DNA of 15,824 nt, taken from NCBI GenBank assembly GCA_964636945.1, contig CAZWVH010000067.1:1-15824 (forward strand), in the 5' to 3' direction. A model generated the notes under the pieces. It searched no databases. It saw only the letters and a list, made by a program, of their open reading frames with translations, and was not told the DNA's origin. The translations under genes were made by a program, and so were the position numbers. Positions within the stretch are counted from its first letter, which is position 1, and each line of letters starts with the position of its first letter. Positions 1-7,632 of this stretch are shown piece after piece. The stretch is from CAZADA01 sp964636945 (lineage in GTDB: Bacteria > Pseudomonadota > Alphaproteobacteria > Caulobacterales > Maricaulaceae).

Positions 1-1228
1 GAAGCTTTTGAATCAGTTGCGCATTTTTCTCACACGGTGTTGCACAGCTCCGATTTTGCTGAACTCACCAGCCTCGCACTGAAAAGCGCGATCCAGCACC
101 GTGATGTGGCGCATTTGATTTTCCCCGACGATGTGCAAACCCTGCCCGCATCGGACAAACAAGCGAAGGGGCCAGAAGGCCGCCTTTCGCCTAGCCCACG
201 GATCGCGCCGCCAGAAGAGAGCCTTGAGGCCGCATCAGATCGGCTGAACGGCGCAAAACGCCCCATCATCATTGTGGGCTATGGCGCGCGCAATGCGATG
301 GCTGAGATTGTCGGATTGGCCGAAGTGCTGGGCGCGCCCGTGCTCACCACGTTCAAGGCCAAGGGCCAGATTGCGGACACTCACCCCAATGCAGCCGGCG
401 TCCTCGGGCGCTCTGGTACGCCCATCGCCTCCTGGTTCATGAATGAGTGCGATCTGATCTTGGCGTTTGGCGCCTCCTTCTCCAATCATACGGGGATTGA
501 ACCGTCCAAACCCATCATCCAAGTCGACTTCGAAGAAAGCCAGCTGGGCAAGTTCCATTCTGTCGCCGTGCCGGTGTGGGGCGAAGTGGGTCGCACCGCA
601 GAATTGTTGCGCGAACGCCTGCCTGCGCAGATCGCGGCGAAGGATCAGAAGGCTGAATTGGCCGATCGCTGGGCGATGTGGCGGGCGGAAAAGGAAAGCC
701 GGCGCGGTGAAGATCGCGGCCATGGCCTGTCAGCGGCCATGTTGTTCGACGTGCTCACCCGCCACGCGCCTGACAATGCGGTGATCGCCGTGGATGTGGG
801 CAACAACACTTATTCCTTCGGCCGTTACTTTGAGCCCAAGCAAGGCCAGCGCGTCTTGATGTCGGGCTATCTGGGCTCCATCGGCTTCGGCTTTCCCGCC
901 GCCATGGGCGCATGGGCGGCGACGCAAGACTTCGAAGAGTTTCGCGGGCGCAAAGTGATCTCCATCTCCGGCGATGGCGGGTTTGGCCAATACGCGATGG
1001 AGTTTACCACCGCGGTCAAATACGGCATGGAGATCACCCACATTCTGATGAATAACTCAGAACTTGGAAAAATCTCCAAAGAACAACGCGCTGGCGAATG
1101 GCCGGTGTGGCAAACCTCTTTGGTGAACCCGAACTTTGCCGGCTTTGCACGCGCATGCGGCGGCTGGGGCGATCGAGCGCGAACCGCCGATGAATTGGAA
1201 AAAGCCATTGCGACGGCGCTCGCGCATC
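1..1228 (+). CDS. Thiamine-diphosphate-dependent enzyme, acetolactate synthase/pyruvate oxidase family (partial, both ends missing)
   Basis: The frame is open from base 1, so the N-terminal pyrimidine-binding domain lies mostly upstream. What remains is the end of that domain, a central domain (roughly bases 220-640, with AFGASFSNHTG and PIIQVDFEESQLG, typical of the TPP_enzyme_M fold), and the C-terminal pyrophosphate-binding domain. The ThDP/Mg motif is seen as GDGGFG at about base 970, followed 24-27 residues later by MNN near base 1050. Family members decarboxylate 2-oxo acids such as pyruvate. The substrate cannot be fixed from this part, and pyruvate oxidase-like or acetolactate synthase-like roles both fit. 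The 3' end is lost in the 100-N gap. The 22 codons after the gap that read in this frame are not part of the protein, because a different frame is coding there. A GTG at 37 is an internal codon and not a start. Confidence 0.85.
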
Positions 1229-1328
1229 NNNNNNNNNNNNNNNNNNNNNNNNNNNNNNNNNNNNNNNNNNNNNNNNNNNNNNNNNNNNNNNNNNNNNNNN
1301 NNNNNNNNNNNNNNNNNNNNNNNNNNNN
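1229..1328. other. Assembly gap of 100 N
   Basis: Exactly 100 N, the conventional placeholder for a scaffold gap of unknown length. The 3' end of the ThDP-enzyme gene and the 5' end of the next gene fall in it. Any protein that reads through the N run is an artefact. Confidence 0.98.
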
Positions 1329-2087
1329 GCGCAATGGCTGGCGCGCATTGCGACAAGCTACGCGCCCAAGGCTGATGATGACAGCCACACCGCGATGACT
1401 TGGGATAACGAGGAGCGCCGCTTGGTGCTCGGTCCGTTCAAGGCTGAGGGTGAAACATTGTGCTTCACGCTTAATCCCTTGGACCTCAATATCCGCGTTT
1501 TGCGCGGCAAAACCGGCGTCGACGCAGGCGGCGTCGTGTTGGCCCATCGAGATGACGAAGCGCGCCGAGACGCACTATTGGGGATATTGGAAGCGGCTAA
1601 GCTCGATCCTGATCAGTTTTCCTCCAAATTGGCGTATCGGCCGCCAAGCGCAGGGTCGGAACCGCCCGATAGCGACGGCGCTCTGTATTGGAGCGATCTG
1701 TGGTCGCTCACCCAGAGCGCGCTTGAGCGCGTCGCGGCTGGACACAAACGCGCTTCTCCGGTGAGAGTTTGGCCGCACCATTTCGACATGGCGGTGCTGA
1801 TCCCAGTGGGACGCAAGCGCGGCAAAAATGCCCAATCGGTGGGATTGGGGCTTGCTCCTGATGACGCTGTGAGCCCTGTCCCATACTTCTATGCGGCGCC
1901 TTGGCCTCCCCCCCACGCCGACCAGCTGGGCGAACCGCCTGAAGGCTGGCGCTGGCAATCGGCCGGCTTTACCGGATTGATCGCTGAAACGGACGATGTC
2001 GTGCATGGCTGTTCTTCAGTGGAACTCGGTCGCAGATTTTCGCTCGCCTTCGATGCGAGTCTGGCGGCTTTGGGTATTGCCACATGA
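1329..2087 (+). CDS. DUF5996-like protein (5' end in assembly gap)
   Basis: The frame is open from the first base after the gap and runs to TGA at 2085-2087, giving at least 252 residues. An ATG at 1395 is available (230 residues), but the codons before it read AQWLARIATSYAPKADDDSH, which looks like real protein, so the true start is probably in the gap. Visible features are a region of polar residues and leucine repeats, then SPVRVWPHHFDMAVLI, SVGLGLAPDD, PYFYAAPWPPP and GWRWQSAGFTG. The W-x-x-x-FD-x-A segment followed by an FY...PxP segment resembles the DUF5996 family as I remember it, and that assignment is tentative. No catalytic motif is recognised and function is unknown. It overlaps the next gene by four bases (ATGA), which suggests coupled translation. 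Confidence 0.7.
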   Translation, partial: AQWLARIATSYAPKADDDSHTAMTWDNEERRLVLGPFKAEGETLCFTLNPLDLNIRVLRGKTGVDAGGVVLAHRDDEARRDALLGILEAAKLDPDQFSSKLAYRPPSAGSEPPDSDGALYWSDLWSLTQSALERVAAGHKRASPVRVWPHHFDMAVLIPVGRKRGKNAQSVGLGLAPDDAVSPVPYFYAAPWPPPHADQLGEPPEGWRWQSAGFTGLIAETDDVVHGCSSVELGRRFSLAFDASLAALGIAT

Positions 2088-2518
2088 CGGATTTGACGCT
2101 CGCTCCAGCACATGGCGTTGAAGCCATGATCGAGGCCGGTGGCTGGTATGGTCAGCTCAGCCATGTACTGGAATGGGCGGCCCGGATCATCGACCTGATT
2201 GGCATCGGGATTATTCTGCTTGGCTTTGTGGTGTCTCTATTGGGCTTGGTATTGTGTCTCACCAAGGGCCTCGGATTGCGCCGGCATTTGCATGACCTGC
2301 ACAATGTTCGCCTTCAACTCGGCGCCTACATTCTCGTGGGCCTGGAATTCATGATCGCCTCGGACATCATCCACACAGTGATCACCCGTGAGCTGCGCGA
2401 TCTCGCCTTCGTCGCCGCCTTGGTGGCGATCCGGACGGCGATTGGATTCTTCCTGGGTCGTGAGTTGGCCGAAGCGGAAAAAAATCCGCACGGGCCAAAT
2501 ACTGAGAAAACCGCTTAG
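2084..2518 (+). CDS. DUF1622 family inner-membrane protein
   Basis: A 144-residue predicted membrane protein. After about 30 N-terminal residues come three hydrophobic segments: IIDLIGIGIILLGFVVSLLG (about 35-55), LGAYILVGLEFMIASDIIHT (about 77-97) and LAFVAALVAIRTAIGFFLGR (about 106-126). The pattern of RLQLGAYILVGLEFMIASDII followed later by VAIRTAIGFFLGREL is the DUF1622 signature. The role of the family is not established. Its ATG lies inside the stop of the preceding gene (ATGA), so translation is probably coupled. No strong Shine-Dalgarno sequence precedes it. Its stop overlaps the stop of the minus-strand universal stress gene, leaving no room for a separate terminator. Confidence 0.88.
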   Translation: MTDLTLAPAHGVEAMIEAGGWYGQLSHVLEWAARIIDLIGIGIILLGFVVSLLGLVLCLTKGLGLRRHLHDLHNVRLQLGAYILVGLEFMIASDIIHTVITRELRDLAFVAALVAIRTAIGFFLGRELAEAEKNPHGPNTEKTA

Positions 2519-3339
2519 TGCGCCAAAAACAAAGACGGCGCTTCGGCCTCAATCAACGAGCGCGTCACTCCGCCAAACACCGCCTCACGGAACCTGGTTT
2601 GGCCATAGGCGCCCGCGATCAGTATATCCACACGTTCCCTGACGCACGCGTCGATCAGCGAGTCCGCGACGGAGCGTCCTTCAAACGATTGAATACTGAC
2701 TGATACGCCACGACGTTCGATCCACGCCGCCACCCGTTCGGGGTCAGCGCTGGGCAAATCCTTGCGATTGAGATCGTTGGCGGATTGAAGCACGACCACG
2801 TGGTCCGCTTGCGCGATCACGTCGCGTCCAGAGCGCAAGGCACGCGCCGCCTCGCGCGATCCATCCCACGCCAGACCAACGCGCTCATAGGGAGGCGGCG
2901 TACGCGCGAGCAGCACCGCAACACCGCCATCGATCAGCAGCTCCCCCAAGACGTCAGACTGCACGCCGCCGGTTCTCGCGCAGGCGCCGCTCATCACCAC
3001 AAACGCAGTCAGTCGCGCCAAGCTCGCCACATTGGTGCGTGATCCGTCCATGCCGTCAAAAACAGTGTTTGCATACTGTTCCGCTACACTTTGAGCCCGA
3101 TCACGCGACTCCCGGCGTTCCGCCTGAAGCGCTTCAAGGGTCATGGCCCCCACCCCACCGGTAAATCCATCTCCGCCCATTAACAGGGTCGCGCTGGGAT
3201 CGCGCCCCACATAAACCGCGGTCACCGACGCCATGCGTTTGGCCGCCAGCGCGGCCGCGGACGACATTACCTGTTGATCTTCTGGTGAACCAGACAAGAT
3301 TGCGAAGATGGGATCAGCGGTAATGGACTGTGAACTCAT
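2515..3339 (-). CDS. Universal stress protein (UspA family, two-domain length)
   Basis: A 274-residue protein, long enough for two Usp domains. The C-terminal domain ends with a clear nucleotide-binding loop, GAYGQTRFREAVFGGVTRS, which follows the G-2X-G-9X-G arrangement of ATP-binding Usp proteins, with G-G where many have G-S/T. The N-terminal half (PIFAILSGSPEDQQVMSSAA, then VTAVYVGRDP) has the first strand and helix of a Usp fold but a poor binding loop. Such proteins are usually cytoplasmic stress or hypoxia responders. I chose ATG at 3337-3339, with GGAG 11 nt upstream. A TTG at 3358-3360 has GAGG five bases upstream and would add seven residues, so the start is not certain. It is divergent from the HD gene and converges tail to tail on the DUF1622 gene. 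Confidence 0.9.
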   Translation of the reverse strand: MSSQSITADPIFAILSGSPEDQQVMSSAAALAAKRMASVTAVYVGRDPSATLLMGGDGFTGGVGAMTLEALQAERRESRDRAQSVAEQYANTVFDGMDGSRTNVASLARLTAFVVMSGACARTGGVQSDVLGELLIDGGVAVLLARTPPPYERVGLAWDGSREAARALRSGRDVIAQADHVVVLQSANDLNRKDLPSADPERVAAWIERRGVSVSIQSFEGRSVADSLIDACVRERVDILIAGAYGQTRFREAVFGGVTRSLIEAEAPSLFLAH

Positions 3340-3433
3340 GGCCTCGGCGCTCCGACACAACTTTACCTCAACGCTTTCTCAGCGCAAACAGAAGTGAACT
3401 GTATGCAGATTCCCCCAGTTGAGGATGGTCAGC
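3340..3433. promoter_or_regulatory. Divergent intergenic region between usp and HD/nrtR genes
   Basis: The 94 bp between divergent starts must hold promoters for both directions. No convincing -35/-10 pair was seen. The only clear element is GAGG at 3421-3424, nine bases before the ATG of the HD gene. An NrtR autoregulatory site could also lie here, but no good palindrome stood out. Confidence 0.35.
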
Positions 3434-4087
3434 ATGTCGTCTCGTCAGCCCGTCTCCGCCCGTCGTCGCCGCACTCGCGCCACAGCGCCGCGCGCGTGGC
3501 AGCGCATGTTGTCGGGTCGCCGATTGGACCTGCTTGATCCGTCTCCGTTTGATATTGAAATCGAAGACATTGCCCATGGTCTTGCCCGGGTAGCGCGGTG
3601 GAACGGGCAAACGGTCGGCCAGCACGCCTTTTCCGTGGCGCAACATTCCGTCGTCGTGACGGACATTGCCGTCAAACTTGTGGACGATCTCACAGCGCAA
3701 GATCGGCTCACCGCCTTGCTGCATGACGCCGCTGAATATGTGATCGGCGATATGATCAGCCCGTTTAAGACCGCGCTCGGATTTGACTACACCCAGTTTG
3801 AAGAGCGGCTCGATCGCGCGGTGCGTCTGCGGTTTGGCCTGCCGGCGATCGTTGATCCCACTCTTAAGGCGTTGATAAAGCGGGCTGATCGCATTTGCGC
3901 GCATTGCGAGGCCGTCCAAATTGCCGGATTCGGACGAGAGGAAGCCAACGAGATTTTCGGCGAGCCTCCCGACGATGTTGACATGATGATCACTCCCCAC
4001 CCCGCCATCGATGCTCAAGCCCAATTTCTCCAACGGTTTCATACGCTGACGGCGGACAAGACACGACCGTCCGCGCACGACACATGA
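3434..4087 (+). CDS. HD-domain phosphohydrolase, YfbR-like
   Basis: A 217-residue protein with HD-superfamily metal ligands in order: H71 (SVAQHS), H97-D98 (ALLHDAAEYVIGDMISPFK) and D152 (KRADR). The HDAxE...GD...PxK pattern matches YfbR-type 5'-deoxynucleotidases and related HD hydrolases, which remove phosphate from nucleotides; the true substrate is unknown. The first 30 residues are very rich in Arg and probably disordered. I chose ATG at 3434 because GAGG at 3421-3424 sits nine bases upstream. Earlier TTG (3419) and ATG (3425) codons overlap that ribosome-binding site. The stop overlaps the nrtR start as ATGA, so the two are likely co-translated. A nucleotide hydrolase next to an ADP-ribose-sensing regulator suggests a role in nucleotide or NAD turnover (inference). 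Confidence 0.85.
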   Translation: MSSRQPVSARRRRTRATAPRAWQRMLSGRRLDLLDPSPFDIEIEDIAHGLARVARWNGQTVGQHAFSVAQHSVVVTDIAVKLVDDLTAQDRLTALLHDAAEYVIGDMISPFKTALGFDYTQFEERLDRAVRLRFGLPAIVDPTLKALIKRADRICAHCEAVQIAGFGREEANEIFGEPPDDVDMMITPHPAIDAQAQFLQRFHTLTADKTRPSAHDT

Positions 4088-5091
4088 TCTCCACGCCCAT
4101 CACCTCTCCAGCTGCGCTTGGCATGATGATCGGCTTGACCGCCGTGATCTTCGCCATCGAAGACGAGCGGGCGTCCGTGTTGACCACCCAGGCGCCCAGC
4201 GGCGGCGCGCCAGCTCTGCCCTTCGGACCGTTCGATCCAGAACGGCACCGCACTTTTGAGATCGCGTTGCGAGACTTTGTGGAGGAGCAAACCGGCTTTG
4301 AGCTCGGCTATGTTGAGCAGCTCTACACCTTCGGTGACCGCGGCCGCGAGGCGCCGCTCGCGCAAATGAGCAGCGCTCAAGACACCCAGCGGGTGATCTC
4401 TGTGGGCTATTTGGGCTTGGCGAGCGCCGCCGCGCCCACGCCCACCGGTAAGTGGCGCGATTGGTACAGCTTCTTTCCTTGGGAGGATTGGCGAGAAGGT
4501 CGACCAAACATCATCGCCGCGCAAATCGCCCCAGGACTGCGCGCGTGGGCCGATGCCGCCAGCGGAGAAGGACGACGCAAGGCGCGACGGTCGCGCGCTC
4601 AGGCCACCTTTGGCTTAGACGGCGCGCCCTGGAACGAGGAGCGTGTGCTTGATCGCTATGAATTGCTGTATGAGACTGGCCTTGCTCACGAATCTCTTGT
4701 TGACGCCGCCCAAGAAGACGGCGCGGTGACGCCAGGTTTTGATCCGACAAAAACTGTGGGCGCGCCCCTTGTTTCTGATCATAGACGAATTTTAGCCACA
4801 GCGATCCAACGACTACGCGGCAAGATCAAGTACCGGCCCATCGTTTTCGAGGTGCTGCCGCACGCCTTTACCTTGTCCACGCTGCAAACAGTGGTGGAGG
4901 CCATTCTGGGCGCTCGGCTGCACAAACAGAATTTCCGCCGTGCCTTGCTCGCAAGCGCTATTGTCGACGGAACTGGCAGAATGGAGACCGCTACGGGCGG
5001 CCGTCCAGCCGAGCTGTACCGGTTTCGGCCCGGCGCCGCCGTCGGCCGACCCGCGCTTGGCGTCCCGTCGCCAAAATTGAAGGAAGGATGA
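4084..5091 (+). CDS. nrtR: NrtR-type transcriptional regulator (Nudix-like sensor domain plus winged helix)
   Basis: A 335-residue protein. Residues about 13-150 form a Nudix-like domain (GLTAVIFAIEDE, LYTFGDRGRE, VISVGYLGL). Residues about 246-315 form the NrtR C-terminal winged helix, with YRPIVFEVLPHAFTLSTLQ, EAILGARLHKQNFRR and GGRPAELYRF. NrtR proteins bind ADP-ribose and repress NAD synthesis and salvage genes; nadA, nadB and nadC lie downstream here. The Nudix box is degenerate: RDFVEEQTG is kept at 63-71, with RD for RE, but the upstream Glu eight residues before it is His55. A sensor rather than a hydrolase is therefore likely. The protein is longer than many NrtR members because of a polar insert around 155-240. 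Start ATG overlaps the stop of the HD gene; no clear Shine-Dalgarno is visible, so coupling is likely. Confidence 0.87.
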   Translation: MISTPITSPAALGMMIGLTAVIFAIEDERASVLTTQAPSGGAPALPFGPFDPERHRTFEIALRDFVEEQTGFELGYVEQLYTFGDRGREAPLAQMSSAQDTQRVISVGYLGLASAAAPTPTGKWRDWYSFFPWEDWREGRPNIIAAQIAPGLRAWADAASGEGRRKARRSRAQATFGLDGAPWNEERVLDRYELLYETGLAHESLVDAAQEDGAVTPGFDPTKTVGAPLVSDHRRILATAIQRLRGKIKYRPIVFEVLPHAFTLSTLQTVVEAILGARLHKQNFRRALLASAIVDGTGRMETATGGRPAELYRFRPGAAVGRPALGVPSPKLKEG

Positions 5092-5195
5092 GAGCCGTTG
5101 CGATCTGCCGGACTATACTGAGATGATCACACGAAACCTGCACGTCTTGAAGCGCATTGAGGTCGTCCCTGGCGAGCAAAGTTGGAGCACTTTCG

Positions 5196-5921
5196 GTGCC
5201 TGAACTTGAGCACGAACACACGCCCGAAGCGATCGCCCAGCGTCTTTCCGAGCCGGCTAGGGCAAGTTATCTGCGCGATTGGGTGTTGGGCGGCATTGAC
5301 GGCGCGGTGACCACATTCGCCATCGTCGCTGGCGTGGCGGGGGCCGGCCTTTCGCATACCGTGGTCATCATCCTGGGCGTGGCAAACCTGGTTGCCGACG
5401 GCATCTCCATGGCGGCCGGCAATTATAGCGGTGTCAAAGCGGAGAATGATGAGTATTTGAAGCTTCGAGACATGGAGCGGCGCCATATCCGCGCCACGCC
5501 CGAAGGAGAACGCGAAGAAGTCCGACAACTCTTTCACAATAAGGGATTTTCGGGCGAAGATCTCGAACGCGCCGTCGATGTGATTTGTGCGGACAAGGAG
5601 CGTTGGGTTAATTTCATGCTCACAGAGGAGTACGGTGCGCCGAAAGTTCATCGATCTCCCATTTCGGCCGCGCTTGCGACGTTTGCAGCGTTTGTGCTGT
5701 GCGGCGCGGTGCCCTTATTGCCCTATCTAATGGGCGCACCAAAGAGTTTTTCGTTGGCCGCCGTCGCCACGGGCATCGTATTTTTCGCGATCGGCGCGAT
5801 GAAATCAAAATGGTCGATGGTCCGGTGGTGGGCCTCTGGTTTGGAGACACTCGCCATTGGCTCGGCCGCGGCGATAGCTGCTTACCTGATCGGCGATGGC
5901 CTTGAGAAAATAGTCGGTTGA
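5196..5921 (+). CDS. VIT1/CCC1 family metal (iron/manganese) transporter
   Basis: A 241-residue inner-membrane protein. It has the family's opening motif DWVLGGIDGAVTTFAIVAG, then VANLVADGISMAAGNYSG. A charged cytosolic segment rich in Glu follows (KAENDEYLKLRDMERRH to LTEEYG), which in VIT1 relatives is the metal-binding loop. Three more hydrophobic segments come next (SAALATFAAFVLCGAVPLL, AVATGIVFFAIGAM, TLAIGSAAAIAAYLIG). This is the five-helix VIT/CCC1 plan. Members move Fe2+ or Mn2+ out of the cytosol; specificity cannot be told from sequence. I chose GTG at 5196 because GGAG at 5184-5187 lies eight bases upstream. A TTG at 5157 would add 13 residues without such support. It sits between nrtR and nadA, but its link with NAD metabolism is only positional. 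Confidence 0.9.
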   Translation: MPELEHEHTPEAIAQRLSEPARASYLRDWVLGGIDGAVTTFAIVAGVAGAGLSHTVVIILGVANLVADGISMAAGNYSGVKAENDEYLKLRDMERRHIRATPEGEREEVRQLFHNKGFSGEDLERAVDVICADKERWVNFMLTEEYGAPKVHRSPISAALATFAAFVLCGAVPLLPYLMGAPKSFSLAAVATGIVFFAIGAMKSKWSMVRWWASGLETLAIGSAAAIAAYLIGDGLEKIVG

Positions 5922-5974
5922 GCGGTCAAGACGCCGACAACATCGAAGGTATCGCGGCAAATGGCCTTATGCTC

Positions 5975-5993
5975 ACTTTTAGCAAAAAGTTTT
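5975..5993 (+). terminator. Possible weak terminator after the VIT1/CCC1 gene
   Basis: ACTTTT (5975-5980), loop AGCA, AAAAGT (5985-5990), then TTT. The stem is perfect but only six base pairs and AT-rich, so it may not stop transcription well. It lies 54 bp past the transporter stop and upstream of the nadA promoter region. Confidence 0.3.
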
Positions 5994-6003
5994 GGGCAAT
6001 GGG

Positions 6004-6052
6004 TTGACGCTCCAGTCAATCGGCATCACATATTATACTCAATTCGAGCAAA
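6004..6052 (+). promoter_or_regulatory. Candidate nadA promoter with possible NrtR operator
   Basis: Two imperfectly separated elements precede nadA. TTGAC-N6-GTCAA (6004-6019) is a perfect 5-bp inverted repeat whose left arm (TTGACG) also resembles a -35 box. TATACTC-N5-GAGCAAA (6034-6052) is an imperfect palindrome, five of seven pairs matched, that contains a -10-like TATACT. Spacing from TTGACG to TATACT is 24 bp, longer than optimal, so the exact promoter is unsure. Either palindrome could be the NrtR site. The assignment rests on position and symmetry, not on a matched consensus. Confidence 0.4.
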
Positions 6053-6067
6053 ACAGGGGTGAACGCC

Positions 6068-7180
6068 ATGAGTTTGGACACCTTAGATACCGAAACACGC
6101 CAGTGGGACAGCGATGAGCCGCTGGCCTACACGCCAGACGTTGAGTCTGCGACCGCGGCGGCGTTCGAGCGCGTCAAAGGCGTTGTGCCAGCGGCCGAAT
6201 GGCCGGCTTACGCCCCACTTGTTCACGCGATCAATACGCTCAAAAAGCAACGCAATGCGGTGGTCTTGGCGCATAATTACATGACGCCGGAGATTTTCCA
6301 CACCGTGGGCGATTATATGGGCGACAGCCTGGGCTTAGCGCGCGAAGCGGCCAACACTGATGCTGACATCATTGTCCAAGCTGGCGTACATTTTATGGCG
6401 GAAACCGCCAAAATCTTAAGCCCTGAAAAGACCGTGCTGATCCCAGATCTGCGCGCTGGGTGTTCCCTCGCCGCGTCGATCACTGGACGCGATGTGCGTC
6501 TCATTAAGGAGCGCTTTCCTGGTCTGCCGGTGGTCACCTATGTGAACACCACTGCAGACGTGAAGGCTGAGAGCGACATCACATGTACGTCATCAAATGC
6601 GGTACAAGTGGTCGAGCACGTTGCTGCAGAGTTTGGCGTGGATCGTGTCATCATGATCCCCGACGAATTTCTGGCCAAAAACGTGGCCGCCCAAACCGAC
6701 ATTGAGATCATTTCCTGGCATGGGCGTTGCGAGGTCCACGAACGGTTTTCAGCAGAAGACATTCGCGAGCTTCGGTCAGCCAATCCGGGCGTGAAAGTTC
6801 TGGCACATCCAGAATGCCCGCCCGAAGTTTTGGCGGAAGCTGATTATGCCGGGTCCACGGCGGCCATGGCTAACTGGGTTAAATCTTCGCAGGCCCGCCA
6901 GGTTGTGCTGGTCACAGAGTGTTCTATGTCTGACAATGTGGCTGTCGATAACCCAGGCGTGGAGTTTGTCAGACCGTGCAATTTGTGCCCGCACATGAAA
7001 CGGATCACCCTTCAGGGGGTGTACGATGCTTTGCGGTTCACCCAGTACGAAGTCGATGTCGACCCGCAAACGGCGGTGAAAGCCAAAGCGGCGATAGAGC
7101 GGATGTTGGCGTTGCCAGCGCCGTCCAAACCCGCGCACTTCGACACGCGCGCCGTGCAACCCGATGTGTTGGTGGTTTAG
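6068..7180 (+). CDS. nadA: Quinolinate synthase NadA
   Basis: A 370-residue cytoplasmic [4Fe-4S] enzyme that condenses iminoaspartate with dihydroxyacetone phosphate to form quinolinate, the second step of de novo NAD synthesis. The three cluster cysteines are seen at C132 (LRAGCSLA), C221 (WHGRCEVHERF) and C307 (PCNLCPHM), spaced 89 and 86 residues apart as expected. Other family motifs are VVLAHNYMTPEI, GDSLGLAREA and HPECPPEV. I chose ATG at 6068 because AGGGG at 6055-6059 is eight bases upstream; the in-frame GTG at 6059 would add three residues and overlap that site. nadA is separated from nadB by seven unrelated small genes. The coding sequence of the first of these may begin inside the nadA 3' end. 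Confidence 0.97.
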   Translation: MSLDTLDTETRQWDSDEPLAYTPDVESATAAAFERVKGVVPAAEWPAYAPLVHAINTLKKQRNAVVLAHNYMTPEIFHTVGDYMGDSLGLAREAANTDADIIVQAGVHFMAETAKILSPEKTVLIPDLRAGCSLAASITGRDVRLIKERFPGLPVVTYVNTTADVKAESDITCTSSNAVQVVEHVAAEFGVDRVIMIPDEFLAKNVAAQTDIEIISWHGRCEVHERFSAEDIRELRSANPGVKVLAHPECPPEVLAEADYAGSTAAMANWVKSSQARQVVLVTECSMSDNVAVDNPGVEFVRPCNLCPHMKRITLQGVYDALRFTQYEVDVDPQTAVKAKAAIERMLALPAPSKPAHFDTRAVQPDVLVV

Positions 7181-7197
7181 GCCTTATTCTGGCGGGC

Positions 7198-7632
7198 TTG
7201 TTATCGCTAAGCCCGCCCGCCATGGCGCAAGACACTGGTGACTTAGCAGAGTTGGTCGCGGGCGCTTGGTCTTTCCGCACCGAACAGTTTAATGGCGACT
7301 GCCAAATGACGGGGGAAATGCAGTTCACTCAAACCGATGTGAGCGGGATTCTTTCCTGCAATTTCACAGTTTCGCAATCTTGCGAACGGTGGGACGCATC
7401 TATCGTAGCGGAACAAAGTTGCGTTGCAAAAGTCGTCAACAACGCGCTGATGATCGAGAGCGAAGTGATTGAAGTGACTGTTCCAGACCCGCGATTTGAC
7501 CCCAATCTCTACTACAGAGACAATTTCTCGTTGCGGGTGATCGACGCCAACACAATGCGCGGGGTGGCGCAGTCTGTCACCGGCCCAACGCCCGCTGTCG
7601 AATTCACACGCGTGGAGGTCTCCATTTCATAA
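7198..7632 (+). CDS. Array member 1: exported Cys4 protein of unknown function, start unresolved
   Basis: The mature region is clear, from about QDTGDLAELVAGAWSFRTEQ to VEFTRVEVSIS, with all four family cysteines (GDCQMTG, LSCNF, QSCER, EQSCVA) and YRDNFSLRVIDANTMRG. A signal peptide h-region and A-x-A site (GLILAGLLSLSPPAMA, then Q) are readable, but no ATG, GTG or TTG in frame lies just before it. The upstream codons read RALRHARRATRCVGG and overlap the nadA 3' end. The nearest in-frame candidates are TTG at 7198 (used here, which shortens the signal sequence), ATG at 7222 (which removes it) and GTG at 6976 or 6985 (deep within nadA). ATT at 7186 is also possible. The 3' end, TAATG at 7630-7634, overlaps member 2 by one base. 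Confidence 0.7.
   Translation: MLSLSPPAMAQDTGDLAELVAGAWSFRTEQFNGDCQMTGEMQFTQTDVSGILSCNFTVSQSCERWDASIVAEQSCVAKVVNNALMIESEVIEVTVPDPRFDPNLYYRDNFSLRVIDANTMRGVAQSVTGPTPAVEFTRVEVSIS

Noticed and set aside
37..1398. A single 453-residue gene running across the N gap
   Set aside because: The frame is already open before base 37, and the codons after the gap in this frame have no similarity to the ThDP family, while another frame is clearly coding there.
5157..5195. TTG start for the VIT1/CCC1 gene
   Set aside because: The GTG at 5196 has GGAG eight bases upstream and the extra 13 residues show no family features.
7150..7200. Programmed frameshift that fuses NadA to array member 1
   Set aside because: No slippery heptamer is seen at the nadA stop, and a cytoplasmic Fe-S enzyme fused to an exported domain makes little sense.
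6976..7632. Array member 1 starting at GTG 6976 inside nadA
   Set aside because: It would overlap nadA by about 200 bp and place some 70 residues of out-of-frame nadA sequence before the signal peptide.
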